This document shows positions 52,941-63,856 of a DNA stretch of 64,000 bases, piece by piece. The position numbers and the translations under genes are program-made. The first letter of the stretch is position 1. Each line of letters opens with the position of its first letter. Origin of the DNA: Dama dama (lineage: Eukaryota; Chordata; Mammalia; Artiodactyla; Cervidae). The DNA is taken from positions 116,778,501 through 116,842,500 of the forward strand of contig NC_083685.1 in NCBI RefSeq assembly GCF_033118175.1. The letters run 5' to 3'. The notes under the pieces are model-generated. The model was given only the letters and a program-made list of their open reading frames with translations. It searched no databases and was not told the origin of the DNA.

Positions 52941-53725
52941 GGCCAATAAAGGGGAGAGGGAAAGGAACTTAAATACAAAACTGGCCATTTACATGTAAAA
53001 AGATAAAAGAAAAATAAAACAGATGGCTAGCCTGTATTTCCTGTCTTAAGAAAGGCTAAACTGAGGATCTGATCAGGTCAGCAGGAATTATTACTATGAT
53101 AAACTGCTTGGAGCAAGAGAAAAGAAAGGGAATTTAAATATCCTTTAAAAAAAAATGATAATATAGGTCAAGAAGGCAGAGGAGGAATTTGACATTTTCA
53201 AGTTCATCCCACAATTCAGGTTTGAACAATTGTTTCCAATTCAGGCTGCGAAGGCACTCTTGGAAACAGCTATCTAGTCCTGCCTGTTCTGATCAAGGTC
53301 TTGAAAGCATAACTGAAAAGTGCTGGCACAGTTTATCCCAGTCTAAGGCTTGGTTACGATGCCAAATTTAGCCTCTGGCAATTTCTTTCTGTTGAGAATC
53401 CCTGGGGACTCATTTGACCTCCTTTTGGAGAGCTGCAAGGGAATTTGCTTCTGGACGGTGGCCTGGCAAGCGAGGAGTGGCTCAGCCGGCTGCCTAATCT
53501 TCTATTAAATTAATGATCAAGTGTACCTGGGCACCTTCACTGGAAGATCAGTTCTTTATGTGTGGGGGTTGGACTAGGAGTTTTCCAGATAACCCGAGAT
53601 AATTGCCAGCATTAAATATTATAATCACCTTGAGAGGAATTCTTTTAGAATGTATTATATACATTTTTGCCTTTTTGTACTTAGGCTTCTTTTTTCCAAC
53701 TGATAATGAAAGTATTACATGCCAT
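52941..53725. other. Unique DNA, about 0.8 kb
   Basis: No repeat recognised. 53190-53640 is GC-balanced, repeat-free and could be conserved non-coding sequence; no splice-supported frame. Confidence 0.4.
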
Positions 53726-53918
53726 GAGCTTCCCTGGTGGCTCTGTGGTAAAGAATCCTCCTGTCAGTGCAGGAGACATGGGTTCAATCCCTAGATCTGG
53801 AAGATCCCCTGGAGAAGGAAATGGTAACCCACTCCAGTATTCTTGCCTGGGAATCCCATGGACAAAGGAGATTGATGGGTTACGGTCCATAGGGTCACAA
53901 ATTAACAAAACAGGAAAT
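53726..53918 (+). mobile_element. Bov-tA SINE
   Basis: AGCTTCCCTGGTGGCTCTGT to 'tacggtccatagggtcacaaattaac'. The last part departs from the usual 'gagtcagacatg'. Confidence 0.92.
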
Positions 53919-53934
53919 GTGGAAAATAGAATAC

Positions 53935-55020
53935 TATTCTCCTTCCCTAGAATTAACCACTGCTAATAGCTGGGTGTGTATTCTTTCAGACTATTTTTAG
54001 ATTTGTTTATAAGCATTGATACACACACATACATACAACTTACACATACAACTGACACTCAAAGCAGGTTTTTTTAAAAACTTAAAAAAAAAAAAAACAC
54101 AAATGGGGGACTTCCCTGTGGTCCAGGGGTTAGGACTCTACCTTCCAATGCAGGGGACATGGGTTCAATCCCTGCATGGGAACTAGATCTAACATGCTGC
54201 AGGGCAACTAAGCCTGTGCATGATAACTTGAGAGAAGCCCGCACAACCCAACAAAAGATCCCAGTGAAAGATCCCAGGAGCCACAACTAAGACCCAATGT
54301 GGCCAAATAAATAAATATTAAAAAAAAAAAAGAAAGAAAACCACAAATGGGATCATACTCTACCTCTTGGTTTGTCACTTGCTATTCCTTTTAATACATC
54401 CTGGAGATATGTCAGTACAAGTAAATCTACCTTATTCTTTTTTTTTTTCTTATTCTCTTTTATGCCTGCACAACATTCCATGGAGTGTTTATACTGTAAT
54501 TTATTTAACCATTCCCTATTGATGCATATTTCCTACATTTTCTCATTATGATTTCTAAATATGAACTCATACATGTACATCTTTGTGTATATGTGAGATA
54601 CTTGGGGCACAGCTCCTAGGAAGGAGGATTAATTAGATTTTTGATACATCTGGAAATTATTTTTACAACTTTTTACTTTGAAATAATTTCAAACTCACTG
54701 AAAAGTTGCAAGGGTAGCATCATGAACTTCCATACCCTGTTCACCTTGATTCCCCAATTGTTATCATTTCATTACATTTGCTTCTTCTCTTCTGTTTCCC
54801 CACCCTACATACATATTATATACATGAGGTTTTTTTTTTTTTTTTTTCTTGAACCATTTGAGGCATCTGATCCATTGTGGACATGAAGCCCTAACCTCTA
54901 AATACTTCAGTGTACATTTCCTAAAAACAAGAACATGCTCCTATAGAACTTTAACACAAGCATCCAAATTAGAACACAGATATATAAAACTTTGAGTTCA
55001 CACAAATTTCTCCAATCCAA
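53935..55020 (-). mobile_element. Old L1M, minus strand, split by CHR
   Basis: 'tagaattaaccactgctaatagc', then after the SINE 'gggatcatactctacctcttgg', 'catggagtgtttatactgtaatttatttaacc' and 'tcactgaaaagttgcaagggtagcatcatgaac', 'aacctctaaatacttcagtgtacatttcc'. Consistent with one or two adjacent L1M pieces. A T-run lies at 54832-54847. Confidence 0.65.
54107..54338 (+). mobile_element. CHR-type SINE
   Basis: GGACTTCCCTGTGGTCCAGG to 'cccaatgtggccaaataaataaatatt' and A-tail. Duplication CACAAATGGG at 54097-54106 and 54341-54350. Confidence 0.92.
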
Positions 55021-55285
55021 AATTACGGAGTTCATTATGGGCTTCTCACTTTCCATATTTGCAGCTCCCTCCTCCAAAAGAGAGAAACCTGCTCTCACCA
55101 TTCTCCTTTATTTCCTCGTTTGCCCAACAGCACTGGATAAAATAAAAAGGTACCTTGCAGGCTGCCGTCTCTTCAGTCCTTGACCCTGACTGTGCCAGTT
55201 TCTGGGAAGGTGAAGAATTAATTTATTTTTGAATATTGCAATATAAGAAATATATCTTTTTGTTTGTTAGTTTAACGGATAACCA
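55021..55285. other. Unique DNA
   Basis: Nothing recognised. Confidence 0.4.
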
Positions 55286-55628
55286 GGGGCTTCCCTGGTG
55301 GCTCAGTGATAAAGAATCTGCTTGTCAATGCAGAAGACATGGGTTTGATCCCTGATGTGGGAAAATCCCACACGCAATGGAGCAACTAAGACCCTGTGCC
55401 ACAATTATTGAGCCTGTGCTCTAGAGCCTGGGAGCTGCAGCTACTGAGCCCACTCACAGCAACTACTGAAGCCCCTGGAGCCCATGCTTCACCATAAGAG
55501 AAGCCATGGCAATAAGTAGCCTGTGCACCTCAACTAGAGAGTAGCCCCTGCACTCTGCAAGCAGAGAAAAATCAGAGCAGCAATGAAGGCCCAGGACAGC
55601 CAAAAACAAACAAATAAATAATTTTTTA
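55286..55628 (+). mobile_element. CHR-type SINE, full length
   Basis: GGGGCTTCCCTGGTGGCTCA to 'ggacagccaaaaacaaacaaataaataatt'. One of the most complete CHR copies in the window. Confidence 0.95.
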
Positions 55629-55639
55629 AAATGGATAAT

Positions 55640-56331
55640 AAATTGTCTAAACACCTATTTTCAATTATTTTGAAATGTCCCCCAAATATGGTTGTATCAG
55701 GATTTGATGATCTATTCCCTTTCATTAATCTATTTTTTATAACTTTTTTGGGGGGCTATGCCATGTGGTATGTGGGATCTTAGTTCCCTGACCAGGGATG
55801 GGAAACTGTGACCTCTGCACTGGGAGTGCAGAGTCTTAACTATTGGGCCACCAGAGAATCCATCATTAAGCTATTTTTTAAAATTTGTGATCCATTGCCA
55901 CACTTTAATTTATGTGATTACATATTTTGATGTCTGGCAGAAAGAGGCCTCTCATTACACTTAAAAAAATACCTAGCTATTCTTAAGTGTGCATTCTTCC
56001 AGATGAATTTTAGAATTAGCATGTCAGTTTCATTAAAAATCCTATTATAAATTTGATTGGAATTGCCCTGATTTAGTAAATAATTTGGGTAAAATGGCAT
56101 CTTTACAATATCATGAATCTTCCCATCTGGTCACATGGTATGTCTTTTCATTTGTGCAGTTTAAAATTTTCCTTCAGTGGATATTTGTAGTTTTCTTTAC
56201 AAGAGTATTGCACATACAGTTTTTTCCTAGGTTTAAAAAACTTTTTGGTGGCCGTTATTAGGGAGAGCATCTTATTTTCTATGTGTTTTGTACACTGTAC
56301 AGATTATGCTACATATACAATTTTGTATCCT
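55640..56331 (-). mobile_element. Old L1M ORF2 region, minus strand
   Basis: 'tctggcagaaagaggcctctcattacac', 'ttctaagtgtgc', 'ttagcatgtcagtttcattaaaaatcc', 'gattggaattgccctgatttagtaaat', 'ccttcagtggatatttgtagttttctttac'. Non-coding now; split by a CHR fragment. Confidence 0.68.
55739..55863 (-). mobile_element. CHR-type SINE fragment in L1M
   Basis: 'ttttttggggggctatgccatgtggtatgtggg' to 'attgggccaccagagaatcc'. Target duplication CATTAA[T/G]CTATTTTTT, 16 bp with one mismatch, at 55723-55738 and 55864-55879. Confidence 0.9.
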
Positions 56332-56487
56332 GTTTTTTTTTTTTTAATTATTTTAAAACTATTTATTTATTTGGTTGCACTGGGTCTTAGTTGTGGCACA
56401 CAAGTGTATCTTCGTTGGGGCATGAAGAATCTTTACATGCTGCATGTGAACTCTTAGTTGTGGCTTGTGGGATCCAGCTCCCTGACT
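56332..56487 (-). mobile_element. CHR-type SINE, head missing
   Basis: T-tail, TTTGGTTGCACTGGGTCTTA, to 'gggatccagctccctgac'; the tRNA-type head is absent, so it is truncated on the head side. Confidence 0.85.
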
Positions 56488-56514
56488 TTTTGGATATGAT
56501 TAGAAAGTAACAAA

Positions 56515-56729
56515 GGGCTTCCCAGGTAACTTAGTGATAAAGAATCCTCCTGCCATGCAGAAGACATGGGTTCAATACCTGGTTTGGGAAGATCCCCTGG
56601 AGAAGGAAATGGCAACCCACTCCAGTATTCTTGTCTGTAAAATCCCATGGGGCCTGGTGGGCTACAGTCCATGGGGTCACAAAGAGTCGAACATGACTTT
56701 GCAACTAAACAACAACACACAACAACAGC
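56515..56729 (+). mobile_element. Bov-tA SINE with perfect TSD
   Basis: GGGCTTCCCAGGTAACTTAG to an (ACAACA)n tail. Perfect 13-bp duplication AGAAAGTAACAAA at 56502-56514 and 56730-56742. The Bov-A part lacks about 12 bp ('ggacagaggagc'). Confidence 0.95.
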
Positions 56730-56742
56730 AGAAAGTAACAAA

Positions 56743-56906
56743 ACTGTGAACAAACAAATGGCAGTGTCATAATTTGAGTTAATGCAGTGAGAATCTGCAT
56801 GGGGACAAAAGTCATGCAAGACTGACCATGGAAGGCCATTATCTCCTTAAACTCGCAACTTCTGGCCTTGCATGCTTACTCTGTGGTGTTCCTCTACACA
56901 CTTGAC
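56743..56906. other. Unique spacer
   Basis: Nothing recognised. Confidence 0.35.
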
Positions 56907-57162
56907 TTTTTAAAAATATTTATTTACATATTTATTTGGCTGCATCGGGTCTTAGTTGTGGCATGTGGGATCTTTGCTACATCATGCAGGATCTGTCCTT
57001 GTGATGCCCGAACTCTCTAGTTGCAGCACACGAGCTCAGTAGTTGCCGTGTGGAGGCTTCATTGCTCCAAGGCAGGTGGATCTTAGTTCCCCAACCAGGG
57101 TTTGCACCCGCATCCCCTGCATTGCAAGGGGGATTCTTAACCACTAGAGCACCAGGAAAGTC
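56907..57162 (-). mobile_element. CHR-type SINE, near full length
   Basis: TTATTTGGCTGCATCGGGTC to CCACTAGAGCACCAGGAAAG. Duplication CTACACACTT[G/C]ACTT at 56894-56908 and 57163-57177. Confidence 0.93.
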
Positions 57163-57177
57163 CTACACACTTCACTT

Positions 57178-58080
57178 CTTTGCATTTCTCAACATGATAT
57201 AAAATCTCTCATATCTTCAGAACTTGACTATGCGCCTTGTGGAACTGTTTACATAAAGTTGAGTGCTGCATAACTCTGAGAAAGGCTGTATACTGAATAT
57301 AATCTAATTTTCTTGATTACTTAGGACTCATACAGACTCAGATTTTAAATTTTTCTTCCCCAAGCCCTATGGAGGTACGTGGAACCCTTTTACCCTGTGT
57401 TAAAGGCACTAAATTGCTATGCTTTTTGATCATTAAGTTGATATTTATGCCTCTTTTCATCTCTACCCTGCTTACAGACCTGCAGCCTTCTCTTCTCACT
57501 GCTATCTGTGTGTCTACATGGGATAAGTTTCTCCTCCCTCTTCTAGTTTACTGCTTTTAATTTTTTATGAGTTTGGAAACCAGATTGCCAGGTCGCTTAG
57601 AATCGAATCCAAGTAAAAATTAATAGCCTCTGAGAACGGGCTTCGATAAATCCCTAGGAGTAATGGGCATGATCTCTAGGGCACGGACTTCGGTGAGCTC
57701 TATTTTGTTTTTTGCAGAGGTCTTTTTCCATCTGCTTTATTTCCCTGGTTCCTTGCTGTACTTCAGATAGATGAGATTGTCAGAGAGCAGAGTTTCACAC
57801 AAATGAAGTTGCTTTACAATCACCAGTTTGGTAGCATGACATTAAAATGCCCCCTTTCCTTTTCCTCTGCTGAACTCTGATTCTTTACTCCCTTCTGTTC
57901 TTTTCATTGTGTGTGTCGGGTGACTAAACCTAGAGAAATTGTTTCTGGAGTTTCAGGTCCAGTCAAAGCCTTCATTTCCCTTGCCTTTTCTGTCTCCCAC
58001 CTCTTTTCAATAATTAAAACATCTCCGCATTTCACATCAACAAAACTATAATTCCCTTATATTAATAAATCATTTCCTTG
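57178..58080. other. Unique DNA, about 0.9 kb
   Basis: No repeat or gene recognised. 57560-57960 has balanced composition and retains several CpGs (for example 57592, 57604, 57645 and 57688), unusual for this window. Confidence 0.4.
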
Positions 58081-58081
58081 G

Positions 58082-58395
58082 TACAAATGAGCTTACTTAC
58101 AAAACAGAAACAGAGTCACAGACGTAGAAAACAAACTTACGGTTACCGAGTGGGAAAAGACACGAGGGAGAAAGGAGTAAATTGGGATATTGTGACTGAC
58201 ATATACACACTACTTCCTATAAATAGATAATTAATAAGAACATGTTGTACAGAACAGGGAACTCTACTCAGTAGTATGTGATGACCTATATGGGAAAAGA
58301 ATTTGAGAAAGAGTGGATATATGTATAACTAACTCACTTTGTTATACAGCAGAAACTAACACAATATTGTAAATCAACTATACTCCAAAAGAAAT
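58082..58395 (+). mobile_element. L1 3' end
   Basis: 'acaaatgagcttacttacaaaacagaaacagagtcacag', TATACACACTACTTCCTATA, 'gtaaatcaactatactccaaaagaaatc'. Same L1 3'UTR lineage as the ends at 8.6, 15.7, 36.9 and 51.9 kb. Confidence 0.9.
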
Positions 58396-59122
58396 CATTA
58401 AAAATAATTTATCTAAGACCTCTTTTGATTAAAAAGAAATTGTGTATTCCATTATATGAAGAAAACATTGACAACTTACACAACTCTACTGCATTCTTAC
58501 CTTTTTTCTTAGTCATAGCTCATTGATAAGGGCTGTGGTACTAAACCATGATTGTGTGATCATTCTCTTTACACCAGTCATTCTCCCTTGGCTACTGATG
58601 GTCTCTCTTAATATTTAACTAACTTGCAACTACTTAGATGCTTTGGATGTGGCAGGTTCAATAAAACCCACACAATACTGGAGAATCAACTACAACTTCA
58701 TGTCTTCTTAGTAGGGGGTCAGCGGCATCATCTTTGTGTTTGGGCACAATAAATACCCTCAAGATGACAGTTTTGTGATTTCTTTAGCGTGGTGTCCTTA
58801 AAAAAATGTTTCAACTATGAGTTCAAAATGGGTGGTCATCAATGTTCACTGTTTTAACTCTGGATCAACTCAAACTTTCTTATACAATGTGATTCCTCAG
58901 TCATTTTTCAATACATTGAATTGTGACATTCATGTATTTGCAGATGAATGAACATTTTAAGCTCTTACACAGTGGAACAGCCTACCAATCAAGAGTTTAT
59001 TTCCAGCAGCAGCATCATTTTCAATATTTGTTTATGCAATTATTTGAACATTTTATTGCATCTTTATCACTATTTATAAATACAAGTAGAAAATGGAAAC
59101 ACTGATACCAGTAATAAGAAGC
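58396..59122. other. Unique AT-rich DNA
   Basis: Nothing recognised. Confidence 0.4.
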
Positions 59123-59448
59123 ATGCTGTGTGCTTAGTCGTTCAGTCGTGTCCAACTCTTTGTGACCCCATGGACTGTAGCCTGCCAGGCTCCTCTATCC
59201 AAGGGGATTCTCCAGGCAAGAATACTGGAGTGGGTTGCCATGCCCTCCTCCAGGGGATGGGGTCAAACCCAGGTCTCCCGCCTTGCAGGTGGATTCTTTA
59301 CCATCTGAGCCGCCAGGGAAGTCCAAGAATACTGGAGTGGGTAGCCTATCCCTTCTCCAGGGGATCTTCCCGACACAGGAACTGAACCAAGGTCTCCTGC
59401 ATTGCAAGTATATTCTTGTATTGTAGCAGGTGAGCTACCAGGGAAGCC
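59123..59448 (-). mobile_element. Bov-tA SINE with duplicated segment
   Basis: Minus strand; the 'agaatactggagtgggt...cttctccagg...ttgcagg...' unit occurs twice (59218-59316 and 59324-59440). Same enlarged architecture as 24990-25291, with an extra TATTGTAGCAG near the second 'ctgagcyacc'. Confidence 0.92.
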
Positions 59449-59996
59449 TCCCAATTAAGAAGATATATTTCCTTAATGTAATACAATTGAGCAAAGGTAG
59501 AGTCATTAGCCACATATAAAGCAGGGACACTATCCTTGGTCAGGTAGATGTTAGGACAAAATTAGAAAATATACTATATGCTGGAAATACTTTATCAAAG
59601 ATCATATCCTAAACATGAGTTGCAAATAGCAACTGAATATTATTTTCAGCTCTTTGGAGGAAAATGTTCTTGTAATATACATGCATTTAATTTTTTCATA
59701 GTTGGTTTTTGTATATGTTAACAGGATTGTATTAAGAAATTGGGTAGGAATGGGGAAGAAATAAAATAGGGGTTCACTCTTAGAGAGTTACAAGTGGAAC
59801 TTACACTCCTTTTCCCTTCCCAGTGTCTTCTGTTGAATTTACATTATCAACACTAAGTACCTTCAAGCTCTGTAGAGAAGGAAGAGGTCTGTGCCTAAAA
59901 CACAAACAGATGTGCTTTCAGCCTGTTGCTTCTGTGTCCTTTGCTGACTTCCCTTTCCTCAATTAAAGGCATTCCTCAGGGTTCAACCATAAACTA
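59449..59996. other. Unique DNA
   Basis: Nothing recognised. Confidence 0.4.
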
Positions 59997-60011
59997 GGGT
60001 GTCTGATTTTA

Positions 60012-60161
60012 TTTAAAAATTTTTTTATAGTTTATTTTTTATATTTATTTTTAATTGAAGGATAATTGCTTTACAATACTGTGTTAGCTTCTGCCATACC
60101 TCAGCATGAATCAGTTGTAAGTATACATACGTCCCCTTCCTCTTGAACGTCCTTCCCACCT
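60012..60161 (-). mobile_element. Very short L1 3' end
   Basis: Only about 150 bp: T-rich tail, 'aattgaaggataattgctttacaatactgtgttagc', to 'cttgaacgtccttcccacc'. Target duplication GGGTGTCT[G/A]ATTTTA, 15 bp with one mismatch, at 59997-60011 and 60162-60176. Confidence 0.93.
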
Positions 60162-60230
60162 GGGTGTCTAATTTTAAATGGTAAAGGTATTTTCAGAGTT
60201 TTGAGTTGTAACAAACTGAAAGGGCATGGT

Positions 60231-60483
60231 GGACTTTCCTGGTGGTCCAGTGATGAAGGATCTGTCTGCCAGTGCAGAGGACAAGGGTTTGATCCCAGGT
60301 CTAGGAAGATTCCCCCTACTGCAGGGCAACGAAGGCTGTGCACCCTAGAGACTGTGCCCTGCAGCGGCAGCACTCTGCAACTAGAGAGGAGCCCCTGCTC
60401 CTCACAACTAGAGAAAGCCTGCGCGCAGCAACAAAGACCCAGTGCAGCCCAAAACAAAGAAATAAACAAAATCGTAAAAATAA
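60231..60483 (+). mobile_element. CHR-type SINE
   Basis: GGACTTTCCTGGTGGTCCAG to 'gacccagtgcagcccaaaacaaagaaataaac'. Duplication AAAGGGCA[T/C]GG at 60219-60229 and 60484-60494. Confidence 0.93.
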
Positions 60484-60495
60484 AAAGGGCACGGC

Positions 60496-60984
60496 AGTAA
60501 CAAGAGGGTTCTTTGAGGAAGTTTGGTTGAAAGGTCAACTAGATCCAGAGCCGTGTCCTCAGTTCTGTAGGGCCACAAATTCTAGCCTGTCCATAACATA
60601 GAGTGGACTGGACTCTGTGTTATGGGTGGACTCTAGGTCAAAGGGTGATGAAAGCTAAATATAAAATCATGAGAAATTATATTTTCCACAGGGTCAATTT
60701 TTAATTTTAATATGCAAAATTGTACATGGATTAGAATGCTTTTGGTGGTAAGAGTAGTATTTTCATCCTCTCCTTTTTACAGATCTTGATTATTTAATAA
60801 ATTTACTTCACAAACATGTATTTAGCATCTATATGAGATAGATGCCACATGAGATAGCTGCTGAATAAATATATACACATAATTAGTATACACACACATA
60901 TACACACATTAATTCTGGGGTAACATGCTCTATTAATTGTAATGAAAACCTTCCTTTTCATTTTTTATTCAAATATTCTAGATC
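60496..60984. other. Unique DNA with short (CA)n
   Basis: Interrupted TACACACACATATACACACA at 60888-60907. Nothing else recognised. Confidence 0.4.
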
Positions 60985-61165
60985 CATATTTTAATTTGGA
61001 TTTTGTCACTTACTGTGGGGTCTGGGGCAAACCATTTTGAGTCACACTGTTTTCATCTAGTAAAACGGGCATAATAATTCCAATCCTCTGAAGTTTTCAT
61101 GAGGATTAGAGCAAATAAAATAACATGTGAAATATCTAGGCACAGCCCTGTTACATTGAATGATA
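60985..61165 (+). mobile_element. MIR SINE
   Basis: 'ttggattttgtcacttactgtggggtctggggcaaacc', 'tctagtaaaacgggcataataattcc', 'tcatgaggattagagcaaataaaataac'. Confidence 0.72.
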
Positions 61166-61171
61166 ACAGTC

Positions 61172-61485
61172 CACAGAGACTTTCTATGGATCAGGTACTT
61201 CTACCTGTACCCACTTAAGCCTCACATCAACCCTATAAAGTAGGTGTCGTTTTTAAAGCCCAATTCACAGGTGAATATCTTGAAATCTAGAAATGTAGAA
61301 TAACTTGCTTATGGTCAAGCATTTAGTACTAGGTTGGCCAAAAAGTTCATTCAGGTTTTTCAATACATCTTACAGAAAAACCAGAATGAATTTATTGGTC
61401 AACCCAATAGACTGTTGAGTTAGGATTTGAGTGCAGTCAGTCTGGGTCCAGGGTCCATGCTCTTATACACCTGTGCTATATTTCC
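61172..61485 (+). mobile_element. MIR SINE split by a mariner MITE
   Basis: Left part: 'gatcaggtacttctacctgtaccc', GCCTCACATCAACCCTATAA, 'gaataacttgcttatggtcaagc'. Right part after 61409: 'gagttaggatttgagtgcagtcagtctgg', 'ccatgctcttatacacctgtgctat'. Confidence 0.75.
61328..61409. mobile_element. Mariner-like palindromic MITE, copy 2
   Basis: About 82 bp: left arm AGGTTGGCCAAAAAGTTCAT, right arm ending TTATTGGTCAACCCAATA, with TA at both borders. It lies inside a MIR, so the target is certain. Stem pairing is mostly kept, with a small loop around CAATACATCTTAC. Confidence 0.88.
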
Positions 61486-62216
61486 TCTCCTGAGTATTCA
61501 TTATCTTCCCCTTTCTCACCTAAATTCCAACTCTCTACTGACTATGTCCACTTGGGTGACTTTCCATTATCTCAAATCAGGAATTTCCACCTGGAGCCTA
61601 TAGGGTGGGTTTCAATCAATATATTCAACTTGTAATTAATTGGACTTCATATATAAATGTTGGAAATGTGGCTCAAACAAGCATAGCCATGGAGGAATTT
61701 CAACAAACATCCTGGAATCCAAGGATAGGGGTGTGATGAATCCATGAGCTCAAATGTATTTGAGCAATCTCTGTTTTTCGGGCTCATGGGTTAGGAAAAA
61801 CATCAGTTAACAGTATCCATAGCTTCAGCTACTAGGGAGAGATTGACTTGATCCTTGGATGTAAAGTACAAACTTTCCGAAAAGGGCCTTAAAGTGCCCA
61901 GCTGGCATCAAGAGCTCTCTGGCAGTCAATTCCAAGGGTGTCCATTACAAATTGTATAACACGTCTAAGTACAAATACATTTTTTTCCTCTGAAAAAAGG
62001 ATCCATTGATTCTGTCAGATTCTCAAAAGAAGTGATTTGTAACTCAAAAGCAGTAAAAAAAACTACTACAAACACAAAGTATGCCAAAACCATCTCTTTC
62101 TTCTCCTATACACCAGTCCTTCTGCCTCCTCCGCTTTTGTCACAGGGAGCAGTCTTCTAGACAGTCTTGTCACCTTGTTGTATTTTGATTTCACACAGTT
62201 CTTTACTGTCTGCGTT
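61486..62216. other. Unique DNA
   Basis: No repeat or gene recognised. Confidence 0.4.
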
Positions 62217-62229
62217 CAGTTATTCAGAA

Positions 62230-62450
62230 ATAATAGTAGTAGTGCTCAGTCGCTCCATTGTGTCTGACTGTGTGTGGCCCCATGGACTGTAGCCCACCTG
62301 GCTGCTCTGTGCATAGAATTTTCCCGGCGAGAATATTGGAGTGGGGTGCCATTCCCTTTACTCCACGGGATCTTCCTGACCCAGGAATTGAACCCGCATC
62401 TCCTGTACTAGTAGGTGGATCCTTTGCCACTAGTGCCACCTGGGAAGCCC
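62230..62450 (-). mobile_element. Bov-tA SINE
   Basis: (AGT)n start, 'gctcagtcgctccattgtgtctgactg' to TTTGCCACTAGTGCCACCTG. Duplication CAGT[T/C]ATTCAGAAA at 62217-62229 and 62451-62463. Confidence 0.94.
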
Positions 62451-62463
62451 TCAGTCATTCAGA

Positions 62464-62640
62464 AAGGTCTGTTAATTCTTCCCATGCAATGGCTGTTGGA
62501 ATTGTTCCTTTCCATCTTTACTGCCACAATTCTTGACTATTGCTGTCCTCTTCTTTACCTTCTTAAAAGATATTAATAGCATCCTCTTAACCAAATAATT
62601 ATTACTGGTCCCTCCCTGCTCAGGTCTACTTTATTAGATT
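62464..62640. other. Unique spacer
   Basis: Nothing recognised. Confidence 0.35.
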
Positions 62641-62913
62641 ATTTTTAAAAGATATTTATTTATTTATTTGACTATGCCAGGTCATAGGTGTGGCATGCAG
62701 GATCTTTCATCTTCATTGCAGCATGTGACTTCTTAGTTGTGACGTGCAGGCTTTCTTTAGTTGTGGGGCCCACGGGGGCTTCTCTAGTTGCAGTGCATCT
62801 GCTTAGTTGCCCCAAGGTGTGGGATCTTAGTCTCCCCCCTGCAACCAGGGATTGAATCTTGTACCCAGCAATGGAAAGTGAATTCTTTAACAGTGGACCA
62901 CCAGGGAAGTCCC
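62641..62913 (-). mobile_element. CHR-type SINE, near full length
   Basis: TTATTTATTTGACTATGCCA to CAGTGGACCACCAGGGAAGT. Confidence 0.93.
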
Positions 62914-62994
62914 TGGTTCACATTTAAAAAAATACTGTATTCTGTGTTCTCATTCGCATCTTATATCCTGAGGTTAACTGATAAAGGACAAAGT
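62914..62994. other. Unique spacer
   Basis: Nothing recognised. Confidence 0.3.
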
Positions 62995-63163
62995 GTATGT
63001 TTGGGTTCAGACTGGGGCTCTGCCAGCCATTCAGTGTGACCTTGAGTTAACTAACTTCTCAGAGCCTCTCCATCCCCCTTACTCACCTGATAGGATGTTG
63101 TGAGAATTAAATGTGGTATACATAAGGCATTTAGTAAAGTATTTGCAGCCAGTAGGTACTGCT
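62995..63163 (+). mobile_element. MIR SINE fragment
   Basis: 'actggggctctgccagccattcagtgtgaccttgagtt', 'cacctgataggatgttgtgagaattaaatg', 'ggcatttagtaaagtatttgcagccagtaggtac'. Confidence 0.75.
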
Positions 63164-63490
63164 AGCATCACCGACTCAATGGACATGAAGTTGAACAAAC
63201 TCTGGGAGACAGTGAAGGACACAGGAGCCTGGCATGCTGCAGTCCATGGGGTTGCAAAGAGTCAGACACGACAGTGACTGAAAAGTGAAAGTGAAAGTCT
63301 CTCAGTCCTGTCCGACTCTTTGCAACCCCATGGATACTCCATGGAATTCTCCAGGCCAGAATGACGGGGTGGATAGCTGTTCCTTTCTCCAGGGAATCTT
63401 CCCAATCCAGGGATCGAACCCAGGTCTCCTGCATTGCAGGTGGATTCTTTACCAGCTGAGCCACCAGGGAAGCCCAGTGACTGAACAACA
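63164..63490 (+). mobile_element. BovB 3' end split by Bov-tA
   Basis: 'gctagcatcaccgactcaatggacatgaagttg' to 'ggttgcaaagagtcagacacgacagtgactgaa'; the terminal 'caacaggcaatc' resumes at 63485 after a Bov-tA. Confidence 0.92.
63281..63473 (-). mobile_element. Bov-tA SINE in BovB end
   Basis: 'gtgaaagtctctcagtcctgtccgactctttgc' to TTACCAGCTGAGCCACCAGG. Duplication CAGTGACTGAA at 63270-63280 and 63475-63485. Confidence 0.95.
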
Positions 63491-63664
63491 GGCAATCAAT
63501 CAACAATGGTGGAGTTATGACTCTATTCAGTAGGGAGTTAAAGGCAGGCCTGGTGGTTTACTTAAGAGATTTGGAGGTATGGGGAAGACGTATGCCATGT
63601 GCAGAGGTGAGTAACTGTGCAGAGTTGATAGAGCAAGGAAGCTCATTTTGAATGTTTAGATCAG
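63491..63664. other. Unique spacer
   Basis: Nothing recognised. Confidence 0.35.
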
Positions 63665-63856
63665 CAGTACCCAACCTTTTTGGCACCAGGAATCGGTTTC
63701 ATGGAAAAGAATTTTTCTATGGACCAGGATGGGGGTGGGGGGATAGTTTGGGGATGATTTAAGCACATTACTTATTCATTTTATTGTTCATTTTATTTCC
63801 ATTATTATTACATCAGCTCCACCTCAGATCATCAAGCATTAGATCTCAGAGGTTGG
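63665..63856. mobile_element. MER1-like hAT fossil
   Basis: GTACCCAACCTTTTTGGCAC, 'aggaatcggtttcatggaaaagaatttttc', 'ggggatagtttggggatgatttaagcacatta', 'cacctcagatcatcaagcattagatctca' follow the MER1/Charlie3-type element. Cut at the right by BOV-A2. Confidence 0.7.
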
